A DNA stretch of 64,000 nucleotides from an uncultured Ruminiclostridium sp. (GTDB lineage: Bacteria > Bacillota > Clostridia > Oscillospirales > Ruminococcaceae), in assembly GCA_910588335.1 (NCBI GenBank), contig CAJUQV010000015.1, positions 1 to 64,000 on the forward strand, given 5' to 3'. Below the pieces are notes generated by a model that worked only from the letters and a program-made list of their open reading frames with translations, had not been told where the DNA came from and did not search any database. A program made the translations under genes and the position numbers. Shown one piece after another: positions 49,802 through 57,816 of this stretch. How positions within the stretch are numbered: the stretch's first letter is position 1; each line of letters opens with the position of its first letter.

Positions 49802-51364
49802 ATGAATACCAAAAAGAAAATTCTGTCGGCAGCTCTGTGCGCTTCGATGCTCATTACGTCGGCTTGCTCCGGCGGAGAAGGCGGCAGTGTTCCCGCTCCT
49901 TCACCTGCCGTTACCACCACCGAGAGTCTTGACAATGAAATAGATTATGATAGTATGGCGGATATCGGAGAAGTGGACTCGAAAAACGAGGACGGAACGG
50001 GTCCCGCCTATGAAAAGGGAAAACTGGCCGGAGAGGTAAAGGCGCTCTGTTATTATGACATAGGCGATCAGGCCAAGGATGTGGCGGAGGTTTTTGCCAC
50101 CCGATTCGGAGGAACCCTTACCACGGAAGTGGCAGGTTGGGCGGAATGGTGGGATAAGTTGGGTACATATGTGGCTACCGGCAATTCACCCGACCTTGTA
50201 AGGTACGACTGGATAGCCTTTCCATGTTACGTTTCAAAGAACACTTATACCCCTCTTGACGATTGGCTGGATATGGACGCAGATCTGTGGAAGGACATTA
50301 AGAGCGTTATAGAGGATTTTAATTACGCGGGAAAGCACTACTATTTCCCTACCGACGTAATGCCGGGCTTTACTTTGACTTATAACAGAAGCACCGTTAT
50401 CGAAGCAGGGCTTAAAGACCCTTGGGAGCTTTACGAGGAAGGTAAATGGGACTGGAACACCTTTAAGGATATTACCGCCAAATGGGTGGATAAAAATCCC
50501 GGTGAAAACGAGGGCTTAAGGGGAAATAAGTGGATGGGGCTTATGTTCGCCAATACCACGGGCGTTAAATTGATCGACGTTACGGATTCCGACATTGTCA
50601 ATAATCTTAAGAACGAAAATATAGAGCGCGCTATGAGCTTCCTTTCCAATATGAGAAAGGAAGGACTTATAGGCGACGGATACATTGATCCGGGGACGGC
50701 TTTTATGAACGGCAATCTGCTGTTTTTGGCGATGGAATCGGAGTGGACATTTGAAAGCGCACAGTCGGCGGTGTTTACCTACGGTCTGGAGGGTGAGATT
50801 GTTACCGTACCAATGCCGAAGGATCCCCTTTCCGATAAATACTATGTTTCGGCGGACACCTACGGTTATATGGTTCCCGCAGGCGCGAAAAACGTTCAGG
50901 GCGGCGTTGATTGGATACTGGCCAGCCGCATTTACGAAACCGATCCCGAAACAAAGGCGGCCGATTACGCATTGAAAACTGATCCCGGTCCGATTTATTA
51001 CGATAAATGTCCCGGATGCAAGTACGATTACATTGCCAATGACAAGGCTGATCTTATAGTATGCCCCGAATGTCAGACTGCGAGAAAGGAAAAATTCAAA
51101 GCGGTTTATACTGTGGAGCAGTTGGATCTATTAGATGATATGCTGCACACGGATAAATTTGAAAGAGTGTTTGACAACGCTATGGGAGTTGATCAGGGAA
51201 TAGTGGATATTATGACCTCCACCGACGAGGCGCTTATCGACGGAGTTACTTACCATGACGCTTCCTATACCGAGGTGCTTAATAAGCAGTATCAGGCGAT
51301 TGAGGCGTTTATTCAGCCTTACAGGGACGCGTTGGCTAAGGCTAAGACTGAGAACATGTTCTGA
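49802..51364 (+). CDS. Extracellular solute-binding lipoprotein with a Cys4 zinc-ribbon-like insertion
   Basis: Sugar-type ABC solute-binding protein of 520 residues. Lipobox LITSAC with Cys22; family-1 SBP features such as DLVRYDWIAF and YYFPTDVMPGFTLTYNRS. Residues about 403-424 hold Cys403-x2-Cys406 and Cys421-x2-Cys424 (KCPGCKYDY then IVCPECQ), a rubredoxin/zinc-ribbon-like knuckle pair that I do not expect in this family. The C-terminal part continues normally. Permease genes are not adjacent. The context suggests import of oligosaccharides for the GH88/DUF2264 enzymes. AGAAAGGA lies upstream. Confidence 0.88.
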   Translation: MNTKKKILSAALCASMLITSACSGGEGGSVPAPSPAVTTTESLDNEIDYDSMADIGEVDSKNEDGTGPAYEKGKLAGEVKALCYYDIGDQAKDVAEVFATRFGGTLTTEVAGWAEWWDKLGTYVATGNSPDLVRYDWIAFPCYVSKNTYTPLDDWLDMDADLWKDIKSVIEDFNYAGKHYYFPTDVMPGFTLTYNRSTVIEAGLKDPWELYEEGKWDWNTFKDITAKWVDKNPGENEGLRGNKWMGLMFANTTGVKLIDVTDSDIVNNLKNENIERAMSFLSNMRKEGLIGDGYIDPGTAFMNGNLLFLAMESEWTFESAQSAVFTYGLEGEIVTVPMPKDPLSDKYYVSADTYGYMVPAGAKNVQGGVDWILASRIYETDPETKAADYALKTDPGPIYYDKCPGCKYDYIANDKADLIVCPECQTARKEKFKAVYTVEQLDLLDDMLHTDKFERVFDNAMGVDQGIVDIMTSTDEALIDGVTYHDASYTEVLNKQYQAIEAFIQPYRDALAKAKTENMF

Positions 51365-51476
51365 AGGGTAAGCTGCGTTTTAACGAAAAATAGGATTATG
51401 TAAAGTAAATTGATAATCATAGATAAGAAAGGCGGCTGCAAGCAGAGAGCCAACTCGGAGAATATGATATTGTATA

Positions 51477-51509
51477 AAAAAACAGCGGAGAAAAGCCGCT
51501 GTTTTTTTC
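51477..51509. terminator. Bidirectional terminator
   Basis: AAAAAACAGCGG and CCGCTGTTTTTTT around a short loop, between convergent genes. Confidence 0.9.
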
Positions 51510-51555
51510 ATATGGGGAGCAACATATACCGACAGTAAACGACAAAAATACCTTT

Positions 51556-52092
51556 CTAAATAAGTTCGCCTATTTCAGAATTGAAATCGTCAAGCAGTAT
51601 TCTCAGCGCGGTGAAAGCGATTACCGAATAGATATCCGTCCCTTGGGGTATTTCCGAGGGAATTTCCAAGGGCTGTATCTTTTTTCCGGAAAAAGCGGTG
51701 ATCTCTCTGTTAAGGGAAACCACTACTTCCTCGTCGGAAAGACTACTGTAAGAAAAGGTGTCGGTTTTTCCGAAACCGCAGGTTATAACGTGTGAGGCAC
51801 AGCTTTTAAGCGCCTTTATCTGCTCCTCGTTTTCGGAAAAGGCGATTACGGTACCGTTATCCGGTAAGCTAAAATCAGGTATACAGTTTTTTTTAAGTAA
51901 AAAAACGGGACTTTCGGTATCAACCGCGTCAAAGCGCGGAAGCTCAAGCGCCAGAAGCTCGTATCCCTTTCCCCATTGGTTTACGGAATAGTTTTTGACG
52001 TAGGTTATCCGATATGTTCTGGAAAGGCAGCTTTTTAATAAATGTGCAAAGCCCGAATCTTTCGGGTCTCCGCAGATAAATATTGTGGTCAT
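51556..52092 (-). CDS. Unknown protein
   Basis: Protein of 178 residues. Mixed alpha/beta with an N-terminal MTTIFICGDPKDSGFAHLL that looks like the first strand and turn of a nucleotide-binding or Rossmann-like fold but has no P-loop. VITCGFGKTDTFSYSSLS in the middle faintly recalls the C-terminal domain of Mur ligases. No TM or signal peptide. The start at 52092 has GAGAGGA upstream. I do not recognise a family. Confidence 0.7.
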   Translation of the reverse strand: MTTIFICGDPKDSGFAHLLKSCLSRTYRITYVKNYSVNQWGKGYELLALELPRFDAVDTESPVFLLKKNCIPDFSLPDNGTVIAFSENEEQIKALKSCASHVITCGFGKTDTFSYSSLSDEEVVVSLNREITAFSGKKIQPLEIPSEIPQGTDIYSVIAFTALRILLDDFNSEIGELI

Positions 52093-52120
52093 ATTATTTC
52101 CTCTCGTTTTTATGAAACAA

Positions 52121-52282
52121 TAGGGCTTGTTTGAAAAATCGGAAACGCCGTCTTTTCGCCTCCAAACGGTCATCTTCCGCATCAAAAAGCCTTGTCAAAC
52201 GGCGGTTTGACTGTGTTTTTTCCTTGAAGCTAACCATTTTGGGGCAAAAATCCGTCATTTCCTTTATTTTCAAACAAGCCCA
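52121..52282. mobile_element. Family D MITE-like element (copy D2)
   Basis: About 160 bp, ends AGGGCTTGTTTGAAAAAT and ATTTTCAAACAAGCCC. Interior (GGAAACGCCGTCTTTTCG, CAAAAAGCCTTGTCAAACG, TTGACTGTGTTTTTT) is shared with D1. It lies 29 bp upstream of the start of the unknown gene. Confidence 0.82.
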
Positions 52283-52354
52283 ATTCGGCAAACTACAAAA
52301 AATTTTGTGTTGGTTGTTGCCAATCCGCACAGAGTGAGCGCAGTAAACGGATAA

Positions 52355-52456
52355 GTCTCTTCATCTCTCGGTTCAATGTGGGATAAAAATACCCCACAGA
52401 ACCTCGGAATTGCTTCACAATTCCGACAGCTTGTTGAAGTTTCGCTTTAAACGGTT
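52355..52456. repeat. Family F repeat (copy F3)
   Basis: AAGTCTCTTCATCTCTCGGTTC, a TGTGGG/CCCACA hairpin, CCTCGGAATTGCTTCACAATTCC and CAGCTTGTTGAAGTTTCGC match the copies at 0.2, 24.2 and 55.1 kb. Uninterrupted at the site where F4 holds A15. Confidence 0.7.
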
Positions 52457-52521
52457 TTTTACTGTTTTACTATAATATTTCCCGCCGCAGCCAATATATC
52501 CAAAAATTTTTCTTATCTATA

Positions 52522-52550
52522 TTGCTTTAAAAAGTAAATTGTGCTATAAT
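52522..52550 (+). promoter_or_regulatory. Probable promoter of the MBL-fold gene
   Basis: TTGCTT (52522-52527), 17-bp spacer, TATAAT (52545-52550), 56 bp before the ATG. Confidence 0.65.
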
Positions 52551-52606
52551 TATATAATACTTAAAAAAGTGCTTTTTCCTTATAAAAGCGTAAAAAGGAG
52601 AAACCA

Positions 52607-53455
52607 ATGCGTATTGTAATGCTGATCGAGAATACCGCTGTTTCACAGAAGCTGCTTGTGGAACATGGAATGTCGGTTTACATTGAAAACGGAGATTCTC
52701 GCTGCCTCTTCGGCACGGGCAGCAGTACAAAGCTCATCAATAACGCTAAAAGAATGAAGCTATATCCCGAAAACATAGATGCGGCGATAATACCGCATAA
52801 TCATCTTTCCTATACGGGCGGAATTGATAATCTGCTTCAGGTGAATCCGAAAATGAAAATTTTTGCCTTAAATGCCGCCGATTGCTCGCCATACCGAAAA
52901 AAAGGATTGCTTAGCGCTCCTGTCGGGGATCTGGCGGACAGAATAAAAAAGAATAGGGATAATTTCGTTTTGTTTAACAGTTTTCAGCAGGTAAGCGAAG
53001 GCTTTTTTCTTTTAAAAGACGAGATTGGAGACAAGAGTTTTTATGTCACCGATAAAAGCTATAAGATCAAAACAGGCGCCGAATATGTAAATGACGAGCT
53101 GGAACATGAATGCTTTGGGGTAATTTTCCCTTTTGAAAACAGGAACAGAGGCTGCGTTATTTTAGGCGGCTGCGCCCACTGCGGTCTGCCAAATATGATA
53201 AGAACGGTATATAAGAACTGGGGCAGCGTTCCCGTTCTGGCGATACTTACGGGGCTCCACTTTATGGGCGACAGCTCAAAGAAGATAACGGTCGAAGGAG
53301 CTTACATAGATAAGCTTGCCAAGGAAATAAAAGAATTAAACGTCGGGGCAATATACACCTGTCATTGCACCGGATTGAAGGGATATGAGGAACTAAGGGA
53401 AAAACTCGGAAATCAGCTTCAGTATTTACAGACCGGTGAGGAATTAAATTTTTAA
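52607..53455 (+). CDS. MBL-fold protein with degenerate metal site
   Basis: Protein of 282 residues resembling the metallo-beta-lactamase-fold group related to dihydropterin-type synthases (MJ0296-like). The usual HxHxDHTGG reads His64-Asn-His66-Leu-Ser68-Tyr69-TGG, so the Asp and third His are replaced. Later sites GGCAHCG, TGLHFMG and TCHCTG keep His residues. The N-terminal LFGTGSS has G where most have D (LFDTGQS). Loss of metal ligands suggests a changed metal requirement or a binding rather than catalytic role. AAAGGAG precedes the ATG. Confidence 0.85.
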   Translation: MRIVMLIENTAVSQKLLVEHGMSVYIENGDSRCLFGTGSSTKLINNAKRMKLYPENIDAAIIPHNHLSYTGGIDNLLQVNPKMKIFALNAADCSPYRKKGLLSAPVGDLADRIKKNRDNFVLFNSFQQVSEGFFLLKDEIGDKSFYVTDKSYKIKTGAEYVNDELEHECFGVIFPFENRNRGCVILGGCAHCGLPNMIRTVYKNWGSVPVLAILTGLHFMGDSSKKITVEGAYIDKLAKEIKELNVGAIYTCHCTGLKGYEELREKLGNQLQYLQTGEELNF

Positions 53456-53502
53456 CAATTTGTAAAAAACAACATTAAGTATACAGAAAGGCGATACTTG
53501 AA

Positions 53503-54123
53503 GTGAATATTTTAATTGTAGGCTGCAGCAGATTGGGTGCGGCTCTCGCTTGCGCCTTGTCTAACCGAGGACATGACGTGGCGGTGATGGACAAAAGGAG
53601 CGATTCATTTGAGCGGCTTGACGAAAGCTTTACCGGGCTAACCTCCAAGGGTGTTCCCATTGATAATGATGATCTTGAGGCGGCCGGTATAGAATCCTGC
53701 GACGTAGTCTGTGCCGTTACCGAAAACGACAACGAAAACATAATGGTGGCTCAGATTGCCGGGGAGGTTTATAAAATACCCAAAGTACTGGCAGGAATAA
53801 AAGATCCCGATAAGGAATGGGTGTTTCAGCAGTGCGGACTCAAAACAATATGCTCTACCCTCCTCACCATGGATGCGGCTCTTTCGGTTATCGACGAGTA
53901 TCAGGAGGAGCACAGCATACAGTTTGTCAACCATAAGGTTAAGTTCTATACCATGCCTATTCCCAAGGAATATATCGGGTTAAAAGCGGTGGAAATAGAA
54001 TTTGAGGAGAACGAAGTACTTTACGCAATCATAAATGAAGACGGAAAATTCACTCTTGTGAACAATTATAATATACTTCTTAGAGAGGGGGATACGCTGA
54101 TCTTTTCTAAAGTAGTGGACTGA
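53503..54123 (+). CDS. TrkA-type RCK protein, first of a pair
   Basis: Cytoplasmic NAD/nucleotide-binding regulatory subunit of a potassium transporter; 206 residues. RCK_N Rossmann domain (MNILIVGCSRLGAALACAL, VAVMDKRSDSFERL) and RCK_C domain (about 135-206, LVNNYNILLREGDTLIFS). GTG start at 53503 with AAAGG upstream. A second TrkA-like gene follows, separated by a family A repeat. No TrkH/KtrB channel is in the window. Confidence 0.9.
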   Translation: MNILIVGCSRLGAALACALSNRGHDVAVMDKRSDSFERLDESFTGLTSKGVPIDNDDLEAAGIESCDVVCAVTENDNENIMVAQIAGEVYKIPKVLAGIKDPDKEWVFQQCGLKTICSTLLTMDAALSVIDEYQEEHSIQFVNHKVKFYTMPIPKEYIGLKAVEIEFEENEVLYAIINEDGKFTLVNNYNILLREGDTLIFSKVVD

Positions 54124-54146
54124 TTTTTTCGGTTGCAGACCGATAT

Positions 54147-54208
54147 GGTAAATCAGTGCTTTGGGTGCGGTCTTTAATCAGGTATACGGCTTGATTGAAG
54201 ATTGATAT
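54147..54208. repeat. Family A element (copy A14) between the two RCK genes
   Basis: A divergent copy: AATCAGTGCTTTGGGTGCGGTC core, then TTTAATCAGGTATACGGCTTGATTGAA hairpin halves and ATTGATAT. It ends 18 bp before the second RCK start, leaving no clear ribosome site outside the repeat. Confidence 0.65.
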
Positions 54209-54225
54209 GATCGGCATATGCTGAA

Positions 54226-54888
54226 ATGAAAGCGATAATCATAGGCGGGGGAAAGGTAGGATATTATCTGGCAAAAGCCCTGCTTGAAAGATATTACGAC
54301 GTACTGGTGGTGGAAAAGGACAAGGCCACATGTCAATATTTTGCCAATACTTTGGATGTTACCGTGGTAATGGGCGACGGTTCCACTGCGGCAGTGCTTA
54401 AAAAGGCGGGAGCGGATAAATGCGACTCGGTGATTGCGGTAACCGGAGAAGACGAGGTAAATCTTGTTATCTGTCAGATTGCCAAAAAGCTTTTTGACGT
54501 AAAAAAGACCATAGCTAAGGTTAATAATCCGAAAAATGTTGAAACAATGCGGCTTCTCGGAGTTGATATAGCCATATCGGGAACCGAAAACATCATAAAG
54601 CAAATGGAGAGAGAGGTTGACAACAGCCGCATAAAAGAGCTTATGCCTATAAACGGAAAAACAGCGGTGTTTGAGGTGATTATACCCGAAAACTATGTAT
54701 ACCACGGAAAAATAATCGCCGATATAAAACTTCCCGACGGGTGCAACATAATATGTATCACAAGAGGAGACGAGCTGATAATACCGAGAGGCCGCACCAA
54801 GCTCCTCAGCAATGACGAACTGCTTATAGTGTCATCCGTGTCCGCTGCCAACGAGGTAAGAAAGATGCTTAAAATAAAAAATAAATAA
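54226..54888 (+). CDS. TrkA-type RCK protein, second of a pair
   Basis: Protein of 220 residues: RCK_N domain (MKAIIIGGGKVGYYLAKALL with the GxGxxG-type loop, VLVVEKDKATCQYF) and RCK_C domain (KIIADIKLPDGCNIICITRG, ending before VSAANEVRKMLK). Similar in plan but not identical to the first. Two single-RCK subunits may assemble as a heteromeric ring on a TrkH-type channel encoded elsewhere. No strong Shine-Dalgarno is present, so it may depend on readthrough from the first gene. Confidence 0.9.
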   Translation: MKAIIIGGGKVGYYLAKALLERYYDVLVVEKDKATCQYFANTLDVTVVMGDGSTAAVLKKAGADKCDSVIAVTGEDEVNLVICQIAKKLFDVKKTIAKVNNPKNVETMRLLGVDIAISGTENIIKQMEREVDNSRIKELMPINGKTAVFEVIIPENYVYHGKIIADIKLPDGCNIICITRGDELIIPRGRTKLLSNDELLIVSSVSAANEVRKMLKIKNK

Positions 54889-54978
54889 TTTTTAAAGGTG
54901 AAAATACACAATTATTTGTAATTTTTTTGGGAAAATATGTATATGATGCTTAATTTTGGATATTGATATCTGCCGCAC

Positions 54979-55007
54979 TTGATATTTTTACCGTTTTGAG
55001 GTATAAT
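54979..55007 (+). promoter_or_regulatory. Promoter upstream of glgP
   Basis: TTGATA (54979-54984), 17-bp spacer, TATAAT (55002-55007). It gives a leader of about 330 nt made largely of repeats F4 and A15. Confidence 0.65.
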
Positions 55008-55035
55008 TAAAATTGGTATATAACCGCTGAAGTAT

Positions 55036-55290
55036 GTTTTCCATCTCTTAGGCGGCAAGGATTTATGAGATTTTGCGTGCAACGTCTCTTTATCTCTCGA
55101 TTCAGCGGGGGATTTTCATCCCTCGCTGAAACTCGGAATTGTTTCGCAATTCCGGCAGCTTGTTTAATGCCAATCTCTTTTATAACTGTTGGATTAGTGT
55201 TTTGGGTGCAACCCTTTTTAAGCTATGAATTTTATCCATAGTTTAAAAAGGGATTGGTGTAAGCTGCGCTTTACATATGTTAATCCGTAG
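55036..55290. repeat. Family F repeat (copy F4) split by a family A element
   Basis: CTTAGGCGGCAAGG, GAGATTTTGCGTGCAACGTCTC, TTCAGCGGGGGATTTTCATCCC and AATTGTTTCGCAATTCCGGCAG, then A15, then AAGCTGCGCTTTA. Most complete copy of the family. Confidence 0.7.
55167..55259. repeat. Family A element (copy A15) inserted in F4
   Basis: ATGCCAATCTC, a TGGATTAGTG hairpin, core TTTTGGGTGCAA, then TTTTTAAGCTATG and CATAGTTTAAAAAGGG arms, ending GATTGGTG. TA flanks both sides; the empty form is TTGTTTAAACTGCGC in copy F1. Confidence 0.83.
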
Positions 55291-55343
55291 AAGGAAAAAA
55301 TACGATCACGCATTTGTTTATCTGAATGCGGGGAAGGAATGCT

Positions 55344-57743
55344 ATGACATCACCGTACACATCCGAAGAAATAATTAAGCAAATGAAGGGGATTCTGGAG
55401 TTCGATTTCAGAACGTCACCCAAAGAAGCTACCAACAAACAGATTTATAAGGCTTTGTCAAAGATAGTGGTAAGCCACCTTAAGGAAAAGCGCCACAGAT
55501 TTATGACCAAGTGCAACTCCCAGGGGAAAAAGCAGGTTTATTACATCTCCATGGAGTTCCTTATGGGTCGTTCTCTTAAGACCAATCTGTATAACCTCGG
55601 AATGAGCGAGGAGGTTGAAAAGGCTGTTAAGGAAACTTTCAATGTGAAGATGGACAGCATTTATGATGAGGAACCCGACGCAGGTCTTGGAAACGGCGGC
55701 CTCGGACGTCTTGCCGCCTGCTATATGGACGGTCTCGCTACCTGTGCACTGCCCGCCACCGGATATTCCCTTCTTTACGAATACGGAATATTTAAACAGA
55801 AGATAATGGAGGGCTGGCAGACGGAGCTTCCCGACGCATGGCTCCCCGGCGGGGAAGTATGGCTGGCTCAGGTGCCCGATCAGGCGATTCAGGTTCACTT
55901 TGACGGTGAGATACAGGAAAGCTGGGCGGATAATTATCATTCGGTGAATCATGTCAACTATACTACCGTAAACGCCGTTCCATACGATATGTATGTAAGC
56001 GGATATGACAGCGAGGGCGTGTCAAAGCTGCGCCTTTGGAGCGCACAAGGCATGAGCTTCGATATGGGCGCCTTCAACAGCGGCAACTACGGAGATGCCA
56101 TAGGAGCCAACAACATAGCTCACTCCCTTACAAAGGTGCTTTACCCCAATGACAACCATCTGGACGGAAAAGCCCTGAGACTTCGTCAGCAATATTTTAT
56201 GTGCGCCGCTTCCATAGGCGACATAGTAATGCGTCATATGAATATATACGGAACATTGGACAATCTCTACGAAAAGATTGCCATACATGTTAACGATACA
56301 CACCCGACTCTCGCTATTCCCGAGCTGATGAGAATAATGCTGGACGAATGCGGTTATAGCTGGGCAAAGGCGTGGCATATTGTCACAAACACTTTCGCAT
56401 ACACCAACCACACCGTAATGGCCGAAGCATTGGAAAAATGGGACGAGACGATGCTCAAAAACATTCTTCCCCGCATCTACACCATTATATGCGAAATAAA
56501 CCGCCGCTACTGCGAAGGCTTAAGAAATCGTCTCGGTGACGACGGAAAGGTAGCCAGAATGTCAATTGTGAGCAACAGCCAGATCAAGATGGCCAATCTC
56601 TGCGTTGACGCCTGTCACTCGGTAAACGGCGTTTCCAAGCTTCACAGCGAGATAATCAAGGAAAGCGTTTTCAAGGATGAATATGACGATAAGCCCGTTA
56701 AGTTCAAGAACGTAACTAACGGTATTGCTTACAGAAGATGGCTTTTACAGTCCAACAAGGGACTCACCGATCTGCTTACCGAATGTATAGGCGACGGATT
56801 TAAAAAGAACGCTTCCGATCTTGAGCACTTTCGTCTTTTCAGAAAAGACGAGAATGTGCTTAAAAAGCTTGCCGCAATAAAGCGTGAAAACAAAATTGCT
56901 TTTGCAAATTACGTTGAGAAAACTACGGGAAGAAAACTCAATGTCGACAGTATTTTCGACGTTCAAGTAAAGCGTCTGCATGAGTACAAGCGTCAGCAGC
57001 TTAACGCCATGAACATTATAGCGGATTATAACTACCTGTTGGAGAATCCCGACGCGGAATTTGTTCCAAAAACATATATTTTTGCTTCAAAGGCCGCTCC
57101 CGGATATTATATGGCAAAGCAAATAATCAAAATGATCTGGTGCCTTGGAGAGGAGATCAGACAGAATCCAAAAATCAGCGATAAATTAAGCGTTGTTTTC
57201 TTGGAAGATTACCGTGTTACGCTGTCCGAAATACTTATGCCTGCCAGTGAAATTTCCGAGCAGATTTCTCTTGCGGGGACGGAGGCTTCCGGCACCGGCA
57301 ATATGAAGCTTATGCTTAACGGCGCGGTTACTATGGGCACTTTCGACGGCGCAAATGTTGAGATATGCGAACAGGTGGGAAGGGATAATATTTTCATTTT
57401 CGGAATGGACGCCCGCGAGGTGGACGTGATGAGAGCGAACGGTTATGCTCCCGAAGGCTATTATACCGGTAATCCCGTTATATCGGGCGCTATAAACAGA
57501 ATGTACAGCGGTATAAACGGCGCAAAGTTCGACGAGGTGGCCAATTCTCTTCGGTTTACCGACCAGTACATGGCGCTGGCTGATTTCGACAGCTACCGCG
57601 AGGCTCAGAAAAAGGCTTCCGAAGCCTATAAGGATATACTGCGCTGGAACGAAATGTCTCTGATGAACATTGCGGGTGCGGGAGTATTCTCTGCGGACAG
57701 AGCGGTTTTAGATTATGCAAGGACAATCTGGAACCTTATTTAG
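55344..57743 (+). CDS. glgP: Glycogen/starch/alpha-glucan phosphorylase
   Basis: PLP enzyme of 799 residues releasing glucose-1-phosphate from alpha-1,4-glucans. Conserved segments: GNGGLGRLAACYMDGLA, YEYGIFKQKI, KRLHEYKRQQLN and the PLP-lysine region GTEASGTGNMK (Lys at about 654) followed by NGAVTMGTFDGANVE. Length is typical. The start at 55344 has GGGGAAGGAA upstream; an in-frame ATG at 55326 overlaps that site. It precedes a GH13 enzyme, together a glycogen or maltodextrin degradation unit. Confidence 0.97.
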   Translation: MTSPYTSEEIIKQMKGILEFDFRTSPKEATNKQIYKALSKIVVSHLKEKRHRFMTKCNSQGKKQVYYISMEFLMGRSLKTNLYNLGMSEEVEKAVKETFNVKMDSIYDEEPDAGLGNGGLGRLAACYMDGLATCALPATGYSLLYEYGIFKQKIMEGWQTELPDAWLPGGEVWLAQVPDQAIQVHFDGEIQESWADNYHSVNHVNYTTVNAVPYDMYVSGYDSEGVSKLRLWSAQGMSFDMGAFNSGNYGDAIGANNIAHSLTKVLYPNDNHLDGKALRLRQQYFMCAASIGDIVMRHMNIYGTLDNLYEKIAIHVNDTHPTLAIPELMRIMLDECGYSWAKAWHIVTNTFAYTNHTVMAEALEKWDETMLKNILPRIYTIICEINRRYCEGLRNRLGDDGKVARMSIVSNSQIKMANLCVDACHSVNGVSKLHSEIIKESVFKDEYDDKPVKFKNVTNGIAYRRWLLQSNKGLTDLLTECIGDGFKKNASDLEHFRLFRKDENVLKKLAAIKRENKIAFANYVEKTTGRKLNVDSIFDVQVKRLHEYKRQQLNAMNIIADYNYLLENPDAEFVPKTYIFASKAAPGYYMAKQIIKMIWCLGEEIRQNPKISDKLSVVFLEDYRVTLSEILMPASEISEQISLAGTEASGTGNMKLMLNGAVTMGTFDGANVEICEQVGRDNIFIFGMDAREVDVMRANGYAPEGYYTGNPVISGAINRMYSGINGAKFDEVANSLRFTDQYMALADFDSYREAQKKASEAYKDILRWNEMSLMNIAGAGVFSADRAVLDYARTIWNLI

Positions 57744-57755
57744 TTTGATACCGTA

Positions 57756-57786
57756 ATACTGCGGTGCAGTTAAAGCACCGCAGTAT
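57756..57786 (+). other. Intercistronic hairpin between glgP and the GH13 gene
   Basis: ATACTGCGGTGC and GCACCGCAGTAT form a perfect 12-bp stem with a seven-base loop. The T run is weak, so it may be a partial terminator or an mRNA-stabilising structure that lets glgP outnumber the downstream product. Confidence 0.6.
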
Positions 57787-57816
57787 CGTTATATTTTAAA
57801 GAAAGGGTAGTATTAT

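Noticed and set aside
57756..57786. Full terminator separating glgP from the GH13 gene
   Set aside because: The stem is strong but no proper T run follows, and no promoter precedes the GH13 gene, so I list it as an intercistronic hairpin.
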